DNA of 53,454 bases from Deinococcus ruber (GTDB taxonomy: Bacteria > Deinococcota > Deinococci > Deinococcales > Deinococcaceae). The notes beneath the pieces were generated by a model. It had not been told where the DNA came from, did not search any database, and saw only the letters and a list, made by a program, of their open reading frames with translations. Made by a program: the position numbers and the translations under genes. The stretch lies in the NCBI RefSeq assembly GCF_014648095.1, contig NZ_BMQL01000029.1:1-53454 (forward strand), in the 5' to 3' direction. Position 1 is the stretch's first letter; each line of letters begins with the position of its first letter. Positions 7,854-15,397 of this stretch are shown one piece after another.

Positions 7854-8032
7854 CGCTTCTAAGCGTGTGGGCGCGGAAAAATCCTGTGTATAGCCGTGTG
7901 TAGTGCGTGTGTAGTAGCAAGAAATAGCAGATCAGAACCTCTTAGAAGCGCTTAGTCATCTCCAGAGAAAGAGACGTGCCCAGCGCCAGAAAATCTAAAC
8001 GCCCTAGAACGCAGTAGTAGCACTTAGAAGCG
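7854..8032. repeat. CTTAGAAGCG repeats beside the attachment end
   Basis: The near-palindrome CGCTTCTAAGCG (7854-7865) and the words CTTAGAAGCG at 7941-7950 and 8023-8032 are copies of one motif in both orientations, within 180 bases of the tRNA fragment. Related AGTAGTAGCA words sit between them. Spaced repeats next to a tRNA attachment site are typical of the arm-binding sites of tyrosine integrases; that reading is inference. Confidence 0.5.
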
Positions 8033-8040
8033 AAGTCGCG

Positions 8041-8087
8041 CCCTCCAAAACCGTAGGTCGTAGGTTCAAGTCCTTCAGGGCCCGCCA
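8041..8087 (+). other. 3' fragment resembling tRNA-Trp(CCA), probable attachment site
   Basis: The segment matches the 3' portion of a class I tRNA: anticodon loop CTCCAAA (8043-8049, anticodon CCA), the 3' arm of the anticodon stem, a 5-base variable loop, a T-arm with loop TTCAAGT, a 7-base acceptor arm and encoded CCA at 8085-8087. The 5' half is missing: the bases before 8041 cannot form the acceptor or D arms. The T stem has one mismatch. A terminator follows, as after a genuine tRNA. It is best read as the copy of a tRNA end left at the boundary of an integrated element. Confidence 0.65.
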
Positions 8088-8092
8088 GTTCG

Positions 8093-8120
8093 CACCCCCG
8101 ATTTCGGTCGGGGGTGTTTT
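8093..8120 (+). terminator. Terminator after the tRNA fragment
   Basis: A perfect 9-bp stem CACCCCCGA / TCGGGGGTG (8093-8101 with 8108-8116) is followed by TTTT. It lies 5 bases after the encoded CCA end, as expected for a tRNA transcription unit. Confidence 0.85.
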
Positions 8121-8384
8121 CTATTGTCTGTACCGCAGCACCGATTCCAGTCAGCCGACGTGTGCGCCCCCTGCGGCGGTCAGCGCACCTTTCACGAAGG
8201 TGTAACGGGGCTTTTACGCGCTCTCTGGAACACTCTCAACGAACGAATGAAGACAGGAGACGCGGAACCGACTTCGCCTCTCCTTCCCGCTCCTCTGCTC
8301 GGCTGTAGAGCAGGAGGGCGGCAGCCCGCGTTCCGTGGTTCCAACACCCTGAAACGGCCCCGGCATCTCTCCTGGAGAACGCGT

Positions 8385-10433
8385 ATGAAACGATCCATGC
8401 TGCTGCTACTGACTTCGCTCCTCGTCGCCTGTGCCAATTCCGGGGTGCCCAGTTCGGGCACGAACGTGCCGTCACCTCAGACGCCCAATGCACCCAGCCA
8501 GTCAACCCGGCTGGGACAGATCGAAGTGACGTTCATGGTGGACCCGTCGGGCAAAGTCAGCGCCAGTTCCCGCCCGGTGAGTCTGAGCAGCCTGAGCCTG
8601 ACCGGGATCAGCGGGATCAGGCTCGTCACGCCGTCGCTGTCGCAGTCCACCTTCACGGTGGGCAGCCGGTCAGCAGGCACCGCTGTCCGCTACATCTCGG
8701 CCACCTTCGAGATCGACAATACGGGCAGCACGCCGCTCAGCAACGTGTCGCTGGTCGCCGCCGCCACACCCACCACCAGCGCCGGAACCGCCGTCAAAAA
8801 CCTGCTGCGCTTCGACGGCACGCCCGTTCCCGGCGCAGAGACGCTGGCGCGGCAGGTCATGCCCACCCAGAGCGTGTATTACGACGGCACCAGACCGCAG
8901 ACCATCGAGGAAACCGCCGACTTTCAGGTGTACGACCCCGCCGACCTGAGCGCCTTCGTGGTTCCCAGCGGCGAAACCCTGCTGCCATACGGCTTCGTGG
9001 CCCATAACGGCAACAGCCGTACCCTGGCTGCGGGCGGCGCGGGCCGGGTCACGGTGGCGGTGAAGGTGCCGCTCTCGGCAACGGCCAGCGACGATCCCTT
9101 CAGCTTCAGCCTGGTGTTCGAAGCCGTGACCGACAGCACCACCCGCGTGACCGAGGGGCTGGAAGAGCAGGGCAGCGAAGACCACGCCGCCGTACATGCC
9201 CGCGCCCAGCGCTTCGGGGCAACCGACGTGACGGTACTTCCCGGCAGCAGTTACGCCCTCGACACCACCTTTCCTGTGTGCAGCGTGCCGCTGAATGCGC
9301 CTGGCAGCGGCACCGACGCCTTCCTGGTGAATGATTCGGTGACCGGGGTGACCCTCGACCCGAACCGCAAACTGCTGACCAGGAACGCCAATACCCGCAT
9401 TCCCGCTGCCGTGACGTACGCCAGTGGCAAGGCATCCAGTTTGTTCCTGAACATGAGTACCACCGGGGCGGCCCTGAGCAGCGTGAGCGGTTTCGTGAAG
9501 GGGCTGAGCAGCGGCACAGGCACCGTGAAAACCGCTGCCTGCGGAGTGAATAGCGCCGACCTTGCCGTGCGGGTGATCGGACGGCCCACCATCGGCGTGG
9601 GCAGCAATTACAGCGTGGTTATCCGGCCCGACGGCACGCTGAGCGCCTGGGGAACAGACAACAACGGCATCATCAGTACGCTGCCCGGCGGCACCTTCGA
9701 GGGCGTGTATTCCGGTACTTTCCATGCCCTGGCCGTGAATACCGGCGGCAGCGTGTTGGGCTGGGGCTACAACGCCTACGGACAGACCACTGTGCCTGCG
9801 GGCCTGAGCGCTCCGCTGAGCCTGTCGGCTGGCTATCTGCACAGTCTGGCCCTGAATGCCGACGGCACGGTGGTCGGCTGGGGCGACAACAGCAGCGCGC
9901 AGACCACCGTACCCGCCGGACTGAGCGGCGTGGCAGCCATCAGCGCCGCCAACAATGTCAGCTACGCCGTGAAGACCGACGGCACGGTGGTGGCGTGGGG
10001 CACGCCCTATACCTATACAGACGGCAGCAGCGACGCGGTGCCCGCCGGACTGAACGACGTGACTGCCGTGAGCAACGGCGTGTTTCACCACACGGCCCTG
10101 AAGGCCGACGGCACGCTGGTCGGGTGGGGCAACACCGACAACGGTCTGGGCAGCATCCCCGCCCTGACCAACGTGGTGGCCGTAACCGAAACCGACACGG
10201 CTGCCTTCGCGCTGAAGGCCGATGGCACGGTGGTCGGCTGGGGCAGTGACACGGCTCCTGGCAGCCCGCTGGAGGTTCCCGCTGGCCTGACCGATGTGGT
10301 CGCCGTCTCTGCCGCGCACCTCGCCAATCACGTGCTGGCCCTCAAAAGCGACGGCACGCTGGTGACGTGGGGCCAGAATCTGCCGGGGTCAACGCTGGAT
10401 ATTCCTGCTGGCCTGACAGCTCAACTTCCCTGA
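8385..10433 (+). CDS. RCC1-repeat lipoprotein
   Basis: The 682-residue protein begins at the ATG at 8385 (GGAG 7 bases before it) with a lipoprotein signal: basic start, LLLLTSLLVAC, lipid-bearing Cys16. A Ser/Pro-rich linker follows, then about 300 residues of beta-rich sequence that I cannot assign. From about residue 405 to the end there are about seven blades with the RCC1 pattern (DGTVVGWG, TTVPAGL, VVAVSA, ALKADGT), forming a probable beta-propeller on the outer side of the membrane. RCC1 blades usually bind proteins or other ligands. A peptide gene with a lasso-type leader starts 32 bases downstream, possibly in the same transcript. Confidence 0.8.
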   Translation: MKRSMLLLLTSLLVACANSGVPSSGTNVPSPQTPNAPSQSTRLGQIEVTFMVDPSGKVSASSRPVSLSSLSLTGISGIRLVTPSLSQSTFTVGSRSAGTAVRYISATFEIDNTGSTPLSNVSLVAAATPTTSAGTAVKNLLRFDGTPVPGAETLARQVMPTQSVYYDGTRPQTIEETADFQVYDPADLSAFVVPSGETLLPYGFVAHNGNSRTLAAGGAGRVTVAVKVPLSATASDDPFSFSLVFEAVTDSTTRVTEGLEEQGSEDHAAVHARAQRFGATDVTVLPGSSYALDTTFPVCSVPLNAPGSGTDAFLVNDSVTGVTLDPNRKLLTRNANTRIPAAVTYASGKASSLFLNMSTTGAALSSVSGFVKGLSSGTGTVKTAACGVNSADLAVRVIGRPTIGVGSNYSVVIRPDGTLSAWGTDNNGIISTLPGGTFEGVYSGTFHALAVNTGGSVLGWGYNAYGQTTVPAGLSAPLSLSAGYLHSLALNADGTVVGWGDNSSAQTTVPAGLSGVAAISAANNVSYAVKTDGTVVAWGTPYTYTDGSSDAVPAGLNDVTAVSNGVFHHTALKADGTLVGWGNTDNGLGSIPALTNVVAVTETDTAAFALKADGTVVGWGSDTAPGSPLEVPAGLTDVVAVSAAHLANHVLALKSDGTLVTWGQNLPGSTLDIPAGLTAQLP

Positions 10434-10465
10434 AACCGCGCCCTTCATTTCGACCCGGAGGAACC

Positions 10466-10639
10466 ATGTCCGATTCTCTTACGCCCGTGCCCCCAGCCAA
10501 AGTTCCTGAACGCGCTTCCGGCCAGTACACGCCCCCGACGGTGACGGTCATCGGCCAGTGGCAGGCCGTGACGCTGCTGATCTCTACGCCGCTGGGTTAC
10601 CTTCCGGGAAACGACCTGATGTACGGTCAGGGCCAGTAA
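10466..10639 (+). CDS. Lasso-RiPP-type leader peptide, orphan precursor
   Basis: The 57-residue peptide follows a strong GGAGG site 4 bases before its ATG. Residues 21-36, YTPPTVTVIGQWQAVT, match position for position the lasso leader rule Y-x2-P-x-(L/V)-x3-G-x-(F/W)-x3-T, which binds the RRE-type B1 protein and places Thr at -2 of the cleavage site. That predicts a core LISTPLGYLPGNDLMYGQGQ. The core lacks an Asp or Glu at positions 7-9, needed for a normal lasso ring; the first acid is at 13. No B1, B2 (protease) or C (cyclase) gene lies in the window. It may be matured by enzymes elsewhere, into another product class, or be a leader-like relic. Confidence 0.7.
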   Translation: MSDSLTPVPPAKVPERASGQYTPPTVTVIGQWQAVTLLISTPLGYLPGNDLMYGQGQ

Positions 10640-10647
10640 ATCGGGCG

Positions 10648-11466
10648 TCAGGGGCGGGCGTCGGTGCCGGTTCGTTCCGGCGTGATCCTCAGCACCTTGG
10701 CGGCCCGGTACACGGTCTTGGCCTCCTCTTCGGTCAGATCGGCCAGCGCCGACACCGAAAAGCCCAGGATGAACGTGGCGTAGTCGCGCCCTGTCTCGCC
10801 CTGCCATTCGCTGCCCACCAGGGCACGCGTCAGCAGTTCTTCCATCTTGCGGCCCCGCTCCTCTCCGATGGGCGGCGGCCCGTCGTGCCCACCTGCCACC
10901 TCGGTGATGCCGCCCTGGGCATACCCGCGCACCCGCAGTGCCTGAAAACGCGGCAGCGTGGGCGTACTGTTCAGCACTGCCGCCGTCAGCACGCGCAGTT
11001 CGGCCTGCGCCTCGCGGGTGATGTACCAGTGCTGCCCGCTCTTTTCGACCCGCGCCTGCACCTGCGGAAAGCGGTACAGGAAGGCCCCCACCCCAAACTG
11101 CACAGCCGCCCGCTTCAGAGCGTCGCTGTACAGGTCTTTGGTATCGCCGCCCGCGACCCGGCCCGGTTCCACCGTTCCCACGTCGCAGCGGGTCACGCCG
11201 CACACGGTCAGGCGGCATTCCAGCGCGGGCAGCCCCACACTTACTGGGGGCGCACAGTACTCGGTCTGCCACTGCCCCGGCACCACGTCGTCGAGATGCG
11301 CCGCCACGCTGCGGGCATCCACATATACCACCACCAGTGCCAGTGCGTCGGCCTGCGCCTCGTTGACCCGCGTCTGAATCTTCCAGCGCAGATGCTCGGC
11401 GGCGAACGGCTGCCGCAGCTTCTTGACGGTGCTGGCACTTAGTCGGCTGGCAGGCTCCGGCGTCAT
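10648..11466 (-). CDS. ddrA: DdrA-like Rad52-family DNA end protection protein
   Basis: The N-terminal 170 residues match DdrA of Deinococcus: a KKLRQPFAAEHLRWK start, VDARSVAAHLDDV, the Rad52-fold strand LECRLTVCGVTR, and a DALKRAAVQFGVGAFLYRFP motif. DdrA binds 3' single-strand ends and protects them from nucleases after radiation or drying. At 272 residues it is longer than the 208 of D. radiodurans DdrA; the extra C-terminal part (about 185-272) is helical and Glu/Arg-rich. The start at 11466 is chosen because upstream sequence is AT-rich and not coding-like. It converges with the peptide gene, leaving 8 bases between stops. Confidence 0.8.
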   Translation of the reverse strand: MTPEPASRLSASTVKKLRQPFAAEHLRWKIQTRVNEAQADALALVVVYVDARSVAAHLDDVVPGQWQTEYCAPPVSVGLPALECRLTVCGVTRCDVGTVEPGRVAGGDTKDLYSDALKRAAVQFGVGAFLYRFPQVQARVEKSGQHWYITREAQAELRVLTAAVLNSTPTLPRFQALRVRGYAQGGITEVAGGHDGPPPIGEERGRKMEELLTRALVGSEWQGETGRDYATFILGFSVSALADLTEEEAKTVYRAAKVLRITPERTGTDARP

Positions 11467-11504
11467 GGGCAGAGTGCAGTGCGAACGATCTGCGAGACGA
11501 AAAA

Positions 11505-11525
11505 ACCGACAGCTATCATGACGGT
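11505..11525. promoter_or_regulatory. Inverted repeat upstream of ddrA
   Basis: ACCGACA and TGACGGT face each other across 7 bases (6 of 7 match), 39-59 bases before the ddrA start within an AT-rich segment. It does not match the radiation/desiccation response motif known in Deinococcus. It could be a regulator site, or chance. Confidence 0.3.
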
Positions 11526-11577
11526 ATTTTACCAGCAGCAGAATAAATAGAAAGTATTTTGTTTCCAGCAAATACAA

Positions 11578-11823
11578 TCAGGGCTGGCGTTCGGTCTCCA
11601 GCGCTGCCAGCCGGGTTTCCAGTTCGTTGACCCGCCGCAGCAGGGCCGCGATCACCATCGCGTAGTGGTCGTACACTTTCGGGCGTTCCATTCGCACCTC
11701 GCCGTTCATCCACTCCTCGAACAGGCGGCGCGACTCGCTCAGAATCTCGTCGTCAGACACGTCGCGGTGGCTGCGTCCATTCAGGAGCGTGCGGGCAAGG
11801 TTCAGTTCCGGGCTGTCGCTCAT
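11578..11823 (-). CDS. Small coiled-coil hypothetical protein
   Basis: The 81-residue protein starts at ATG 11823 with AGGAG just before it. It is acidic and helical, and ends in a clear short coiled coil ([21 protein letters not shown]). No family is recognised. It runs back to back with the MBL hydrolase gene, whose start is 42 bases away. Confidence 0.6.
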   Translation of the reverse strand: MSDSPELNLARTLLNGRSHRDVSDDEILSESRRLFEEWMNGEVRMERPKVYDHYAMVIAALLRRVNELETRLAALETERQP

Positions 11824-11853
11824 GCTCCTATTCTGGCGGATCGGCGGGGCTTC

Positions 11854-11859
11854 TATACT
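11854..11859 (+). promoter_or_regulatory. -10 hexamer of a leaderless promoter
   Basis: TATACT lies 6 bases before the ATG at 11866, so transcription would begin at or next to the start codon. Confidence 0.6.
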
Positions 11860-11865
11860 CGGCCT

Positions 11866-12522
11866 ATGACGGTCTATGCACACGACGATATTCAGGTAGC
11901 CTCGCTGACCACCGGCCCGATTCAGGAAAACGCCGTGCTGGTGTGGGGGCCAGAACAACTGGGCTTTCTGATCGATCCCGGCGACGAGGCCGAGCGCATT
12001 CTGGCCTGGACGCAGCAGCTCGGCGTGACGGTGCAGGCCATCCTGCTGACGCACGCCCATTTCGACCATATCGGGGCGGTGCAGCCACTCCGGGAAGCCC
12101 TGAAGGTGCCGGTGTACGCCCACCCGGACGGCGACGCGCTGTACCGCCTGGGCGCGGCGTCGGCGGCCCGCTGGAATCTGCCGTTCGTGCAGCCGGACGC
12201 CGCTGACCAGCAGCTGACGGCAGGCCAGACCCTGACAGCCGGAAGCCTGACGCTGACGGTACGCGACCTGCCGGGGCACGCGCCGGGGCATGTGGTGTTC
12301 GTGGGGCACGGCACCGACCAGCAGAGCTTTGCAGTGGTGGGTGACACGCTGTTTCAGGGCAGCGTAGGCCGCACCGACCTGCCCGGCGGAGACCATGCCC
12401 TGCTGCTGCGCGGCATCGAGCGCGAACTGCTGAGCCTGCCCGACGAGACGGCGGTGTATCCGGGGCACGGCGGGCCGACCACCGTGGGGCGCGAGCGAAG
12501 AAGTAACCCGTTTCTTCGCTGA
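11866..12522 (+). CDS. MBL-fold metallo-hydrolase (glyoxalase II-like)
   Basis: The 218-residue protein has the metallo-beta-lactamase fold signature THAHFDH, which binds two metal ions, with further ligands in the PGHAPGH and GDTLF motifs and the final His in YPGHG. The layout and length match short glyoxalase II-like hydrolases (YcbL type) that cleave thioesters such as acylglutathione; the actual substrate here is not known, and Deinococcus uses bacillithiol rather than glutathione. The start is set by a leaderless promoter (TATACT). Confidence 0.8.
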   Translation: MTVYAHDDIQVASLTTGPIQENAVLVWGPEQLGFLIDPGDEAERILAWTQQLGVTVQAILLTHAHFDHIGAVQPLREALKVPVYAHPDGDALYRLGAASAARWNLPFVQPDAADQQLTAGQTLTAGSLTLTVRDLPGHAPGHVVFVGHGTDQQSFAVVGDTLFQGSVGRTDLPGGDHALLLRGIERELLSLPDETAVYPGHGGPTTVGRERRSNPFLR

Positions 12523-12912
12523 TCCAGCCTCTGAGATGAATTCCTTCCAGCCCCTCTTGAGGGGGGCCGCCGCTCTGCGGCTGGGGGGTGAATGAGCGCA
12601 GCGATTGCCCTGCCGGGCGGCTCTGGCGTGGGCTGATGGTTGGCCGCTGAAGTTTTGGTGGCGATCTCGGTCGGGGCAGCCCTCCTCTCTTGCTGGCGGT
12701 GGCGTGTCTCTGTTCCTGGTTGTGGCAGGTCGTCGGGGGCGGCCCCTCTCTGCGAGCTGTACCAGTCCTCTTTCTTGCTGGCGGTGGCGTGTCTGTGGTC
12801 CTGGTTGTGGCAATCTCGGTCGGGGCGGCCCTCCCTCTCACTTGCTGGCGGCGGCATGTCTCTGTTCCTGTTCCTGACACTCGCCTGACCCAAACCCCCA
12901 GAATAGAGGTGT
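12523..12912. repeat. Intergenic tandem repeats
   Basis: Three imperfect units of 60-85 bases begin near 12658, 12721 and 12805 and share GTGGCAATCTCGGTCGGGGC and a CTTGCTGGCGG(T/C)GGC core followed by GTGTCTCTGTTCCTG. Before them, near 12548, is a short inverted repeat CCCCTCTTGAGGGG. They resemble the dispersed non-coding repeats of Deinococcus genomes. No gene is supported in this stretch. Confidence 0.6.
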
Positions 12913-13611
12913 ATGAGCCATGTAGTGGTCGTCGAAGACGAGGGCACGGTGCGCGACGTGCTGCGCTTTCATCTGGAGCGGGCCGGGTTGCGGGTCAGTG
13001 CCTTCGAGACGGCAGCTCCGGCGTGGGAAGCGTTTGGCAGTGCCGATCTGCTGGTGCTCGACTGGATGTTGCCCGGCGAGAGCGGAATCAGTGTGCTGCG
13101 GCGGCTGCGGCAGGACCCCGAGTTGCGCCGCCTGCCGGTGCTGATGCTGACGGCCCGCGCTGCCGAAGCCGAGCGTGTGGAAGGGCTGGAAAGCGGAGCA
13201 GACGATTATCTGACCAAACCCTTCAGCGCTGCCGAACTGGTGGCGCGGGTGCGTGCCCTGCTGCGCCGCACGCTGGCCGACACGCCTCAGAGCCTGCAAA
13301 ACGGCCCGCTGAGCATCGATGTGGGTGCTGCCGAAGCGCGGCTGAGTGGCACGCGCCTGAATCTGACGCGCCGGGAATTCGACCTGCTGACCTTCCTGAC
13401 CCAGAACACCGGACGAGTCTATGCGCGGACCGAGCTGCTCGACCGCGTATGGGGCGCAGATTTCCTGGGCGGAGAGCGCACCGTCGATCAGCACATCACC
13501 CAGCTTCGTTCGCATCTGCACGACGATCCGGCCCAGCCCGATTTTCTGGAAACGGTGCGCGGCAAAGGCTACCGCATGCGTCCGTGGCCCGAGAGCGTGG
13601 GCGGGGCGTGA
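12913..13611 (+). CDS. PhoB-like OmpR-family response regulator
   Basis: The 232-residue protein has a receiver domain with the acidic pocket EDE (8-10), phosphoacceptor Asp50 in LVLDWMLPG, and conserved Lys in DYLTKPF, followed by an OmpR/PhoB winged helix (LTRREFDLLTFL ... RVWGADFLGGERTVDQHITQLRSHL ... VRGKGYRM). The next gene is a kinase starting in a GTGA overlap, and phoU follows, so this is most likely the phosphate-starvation regulator (phoB). Confidence 0.85.
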   Translation: MSHVVVVEDEGTVRDVLRFHLERAGLRVSAFETAAPAWEAFGSADLLVLDWMLPGESGISVLRRLRQDPELRRLPVLMLTARAAEAERVEGLESGADDYLTKPFSAAELVARVRALLRRTLADTPQSLQNGPLSIDVGAAEARLSGTRLNLTRREFDLLTFLTQNTGRVYARTELLDRVWGADFLGGERTVDQHITQLRSHLHDDPAQPDFLETVRGKGYRMRPWPESVGGA

Positions 13612-14588
13612 CGGTGGCTCTTCCCCTGCCATTGCCGTCCGAGCGTCCAGATCAGTGGATCGATGCGTTGCCGCAGGCGGTGGTGCTGTACCGGGGCGGC
13701 ACGGTGCAGCGCCTGAATGCGGCGGCGGTGCGGCTGTGGGGCGTGACCGACGACCGGGCGCGGGGCCGCCCGCTGCTGGAAGTGCTGCGGCGGCACACTC
13801 TTGAAGCGCTGTGCGAGCGCGGCGGCGAGCTGGAACTGGATGTGGCAGGCCGGGCGCTGCGCTGTCAGGCGCTGCTGGAACCAGCCACGTCGGGAGCAAT
13901 CAGCGCCCTGATCGTCGAGGACGTGACCGAACACCGCCGCCGCGAGGCCGAACTGCGCGAGGCCGCCGCCATTCTGTCGCACGAATTCCGTACCCCGGTG
14001 GCGGGGCTGCGCGGCGTGCTGGAAGCGCTGGAATACCAGATGCCCGCCGAGATGCAGCAGAACTTCGTGCGGCAGGGCCTTCAGGAAGTCGAGCGGCTGG
14101 CGCGGCTGGTGGAAGACCTGGCAGTGGGGTTTCGGCCCACCCGCGCCCGCACCTTTCCGATCAGCGAGGCCTTTGCGCGGGCGAGCCGACTGCTGGCGCA
14201 GGACGTGGCCCAGAACGGCACGCTCCTGAGCTTCGGTGAAGATCAGCTCGTGCGGGCCGACCCCGACAAGCTGCTTCAGGTGCTGCTGAATCTGATCGAA
14301 AATGCCATGAAATACGGCCCGAGGGGCGGGGCGGTGCAGGTCGAAACGCAGGCCAGGGGCGGTTTTGTGGAAGTGGCGGTGCTTGATCTGGGTGCGCCCG
14401 TTCCAGACACCGACAACATCTTCCGGGCGCATACGCGGGGGCCAGGAGCCAGCGGCAACGGCAGCGGTATGGGTCTGTATATCGTTCGCAGCATCGTGGA
14501 AGGCTGGGGCGGACAGGCATGGGCCGAGCGCCGGGGCGAGCGCAACGCGTTCTGCTTCACGCTGTCCAGCGTGGCAGGCATGATGTAA
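13608..14588 (+). CDS. PhoR-like histidine kinase lacking membrane segments
   Basis: The 326-residue kinase starts at the GTG in a 4-base overlap with the regulator. Residues about 10-110 look like a PAS domain (LYRGGTVQRLNAAAVRLWG). Then come the dimerisation helix with His125 in ILSHEFRTP and an ATPase domain with N box LLNLIENAMKYGP and G box GMGLYIVRS. Unlike the usual PhoR, no transmembrane helix is seen, so it is probably soluble and must read the phosphate signal through partners such as PhoU. The G1 box region (LDLGAPVPDTD) is weaker than usual. Confidence 0.8.
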   Translation: MTVALPLPLPSERPDQWIDALPQAVVLYRGGTVQRLNAAAVRLWGVTDDRARGRPLLEVLRRHTLEALCERGGELELDVAGRALRCQALLEPATSGAISALIVEDVTEHRRREAELREAAAILSHEFRTPVAGLRGVLEALEYQMPAEMQQNFVRQGLQEVERLARLVEDLAVGFRPTRARTFPISEAFARASRLLAQDVAQNGTLLSFGEDQLVRADPDKLLQVLLNLIENAMKYGPRGGAVQVETQARGGFVEVAVLDLGAPVPDTDNIFRAHTRGPGASGNGSGMGLYIVRSIVEGWGGQAWAERRGERNAFCFTLSSVAGMM

Positions 14589-14715
14589 GGTAGAACGCCG
14601 CTGCTCGGCCAGGGCCGCAGACGTTCTTTCATGGCCGCGTCTGTGCCGTTTTTTCTCCTGTCCGTCCCCTTTCTTCGATTTTTTCTACTGCCGTACCCTT
14701 ATTCTGGGAGCCAAG

Positions 14716-15354
14716 ATGCGTGAAACCCTCGAACACGACCTGAACGCAGTGCTGCAAGGCGCACTGACCATGCTCGCCACCGTGGAACGCATGCTGCCGA
14801 TGGCTGCCTCCGCCCTGAACGAACCGGGCAGCCGCAAGCTGGACGACGTGCGGGCGCTCGACCGCGAAGTGGATGCCCAGGAAATCCGTCTGGAAGCCGA
14901 ATGCCTGCGTCTGATCGCGCTGCATCAGCCGGTGGCCCGCGACCTGCGCCTGATCGCACTGGTGCTCAAAAGTCTGACCGATATCGAGCGCATGGGCGAC
15001 TACACCGTGCACGTGGCCGAAGACGGCGAGGAACTGAGCCACGCGCCTGCCCTCAAGCGGTACGTCAATCTGACGCTCATGATCGAGCGCCTTCAGGAGA
15101 TGGCCGCCGCGCTGCGGGAAGCCATTGCACAGCGCAGCGTCGAGGGCGCGATGGCGGCGCACAGCATGGACGAGCAGGTAGACGACCTGTACGAGCAGGT
15201 TCAGCGCGAACTGGTGACGTACATGCTGGAAGACCCGCGCAACATCAGCAAGTCGCTGATTCTGATGCGGGTGGGCCGCTCGCTGGAGCGCATCGGCGAC
15301 CACATGGAGAATGTGGCCGAGCGCGTACAGTACTGGGTCACGGGCCAGCGCTGA
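14716..15354 (+). CDS. phoU: Phosphate signalling protein PhoU
   Basis: The 212-residue protein is an all-helical PhoU with two three-helix repeats. The metal-binding motifs ERMGDY (in the first repeat) and SLERIGDHMENVAE (second) are present. PhoU joins the Pst transporter to the PhoR kinase and damps the phosphate response. It follows the two-component pair after 127 bases that contain a hairpin-like stretch (AGAACG ... CGTTCT). A GGGAG site precedes the ATG. Confidence 0.9.
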   Translation: MRETLEHDLNAVLQGALTMLATVERMLPMAASALNEPGSRKLDDVRALDREVDAQEIRLEAECLRLIALHQPVARDLRLIALVLKSLTDIERMGDYTVHVAEDGEELSHAPALKRYVNLTLMIERLQEMAAALREAIAQRSVEGAMAAHSMDEQVDDLYEQVQRELVTYMLEDPRNISKSLILMRVGRSLERIGDHMENVAERVQYWVTGQR

Positions 15355-15397
15355 CGCTCTGCACGGTGCCGGGCAGCGGCGTACACTTCAGAACGTT

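Noticed and set aside
8000..8087. A complete tRNA gene
   Set aside because: The upstream bases cannot form the acceptor 5' strand or D arm, so only a 3' fragment is supported.
8670..10331. A 553-residue minus-strand frame
   Set aside because: Antisense to the RCC1 lipoprotein; its repeats only mirror the RCC1 repeats.
10466..10639. A canonical lasso peptide biosynthetic cluster
   Set aside because: There is a leader, but no cyclase, protease or RRE gene in the window, and the core lacks the ring acid; only the leader claim is kept.
11467..11577. A radiation/desiccation response motif before ddrA
   Set aside because: No stretch matches the 17-base palindrome; only a different inverted repeat is present.
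12690..13607. An N-terminal extension of the PhoR-like kinase
   Set aside because: The extension lies over the tandem repeats and the whole regulator gene in another frame; the GTGA overlap gives a better start.
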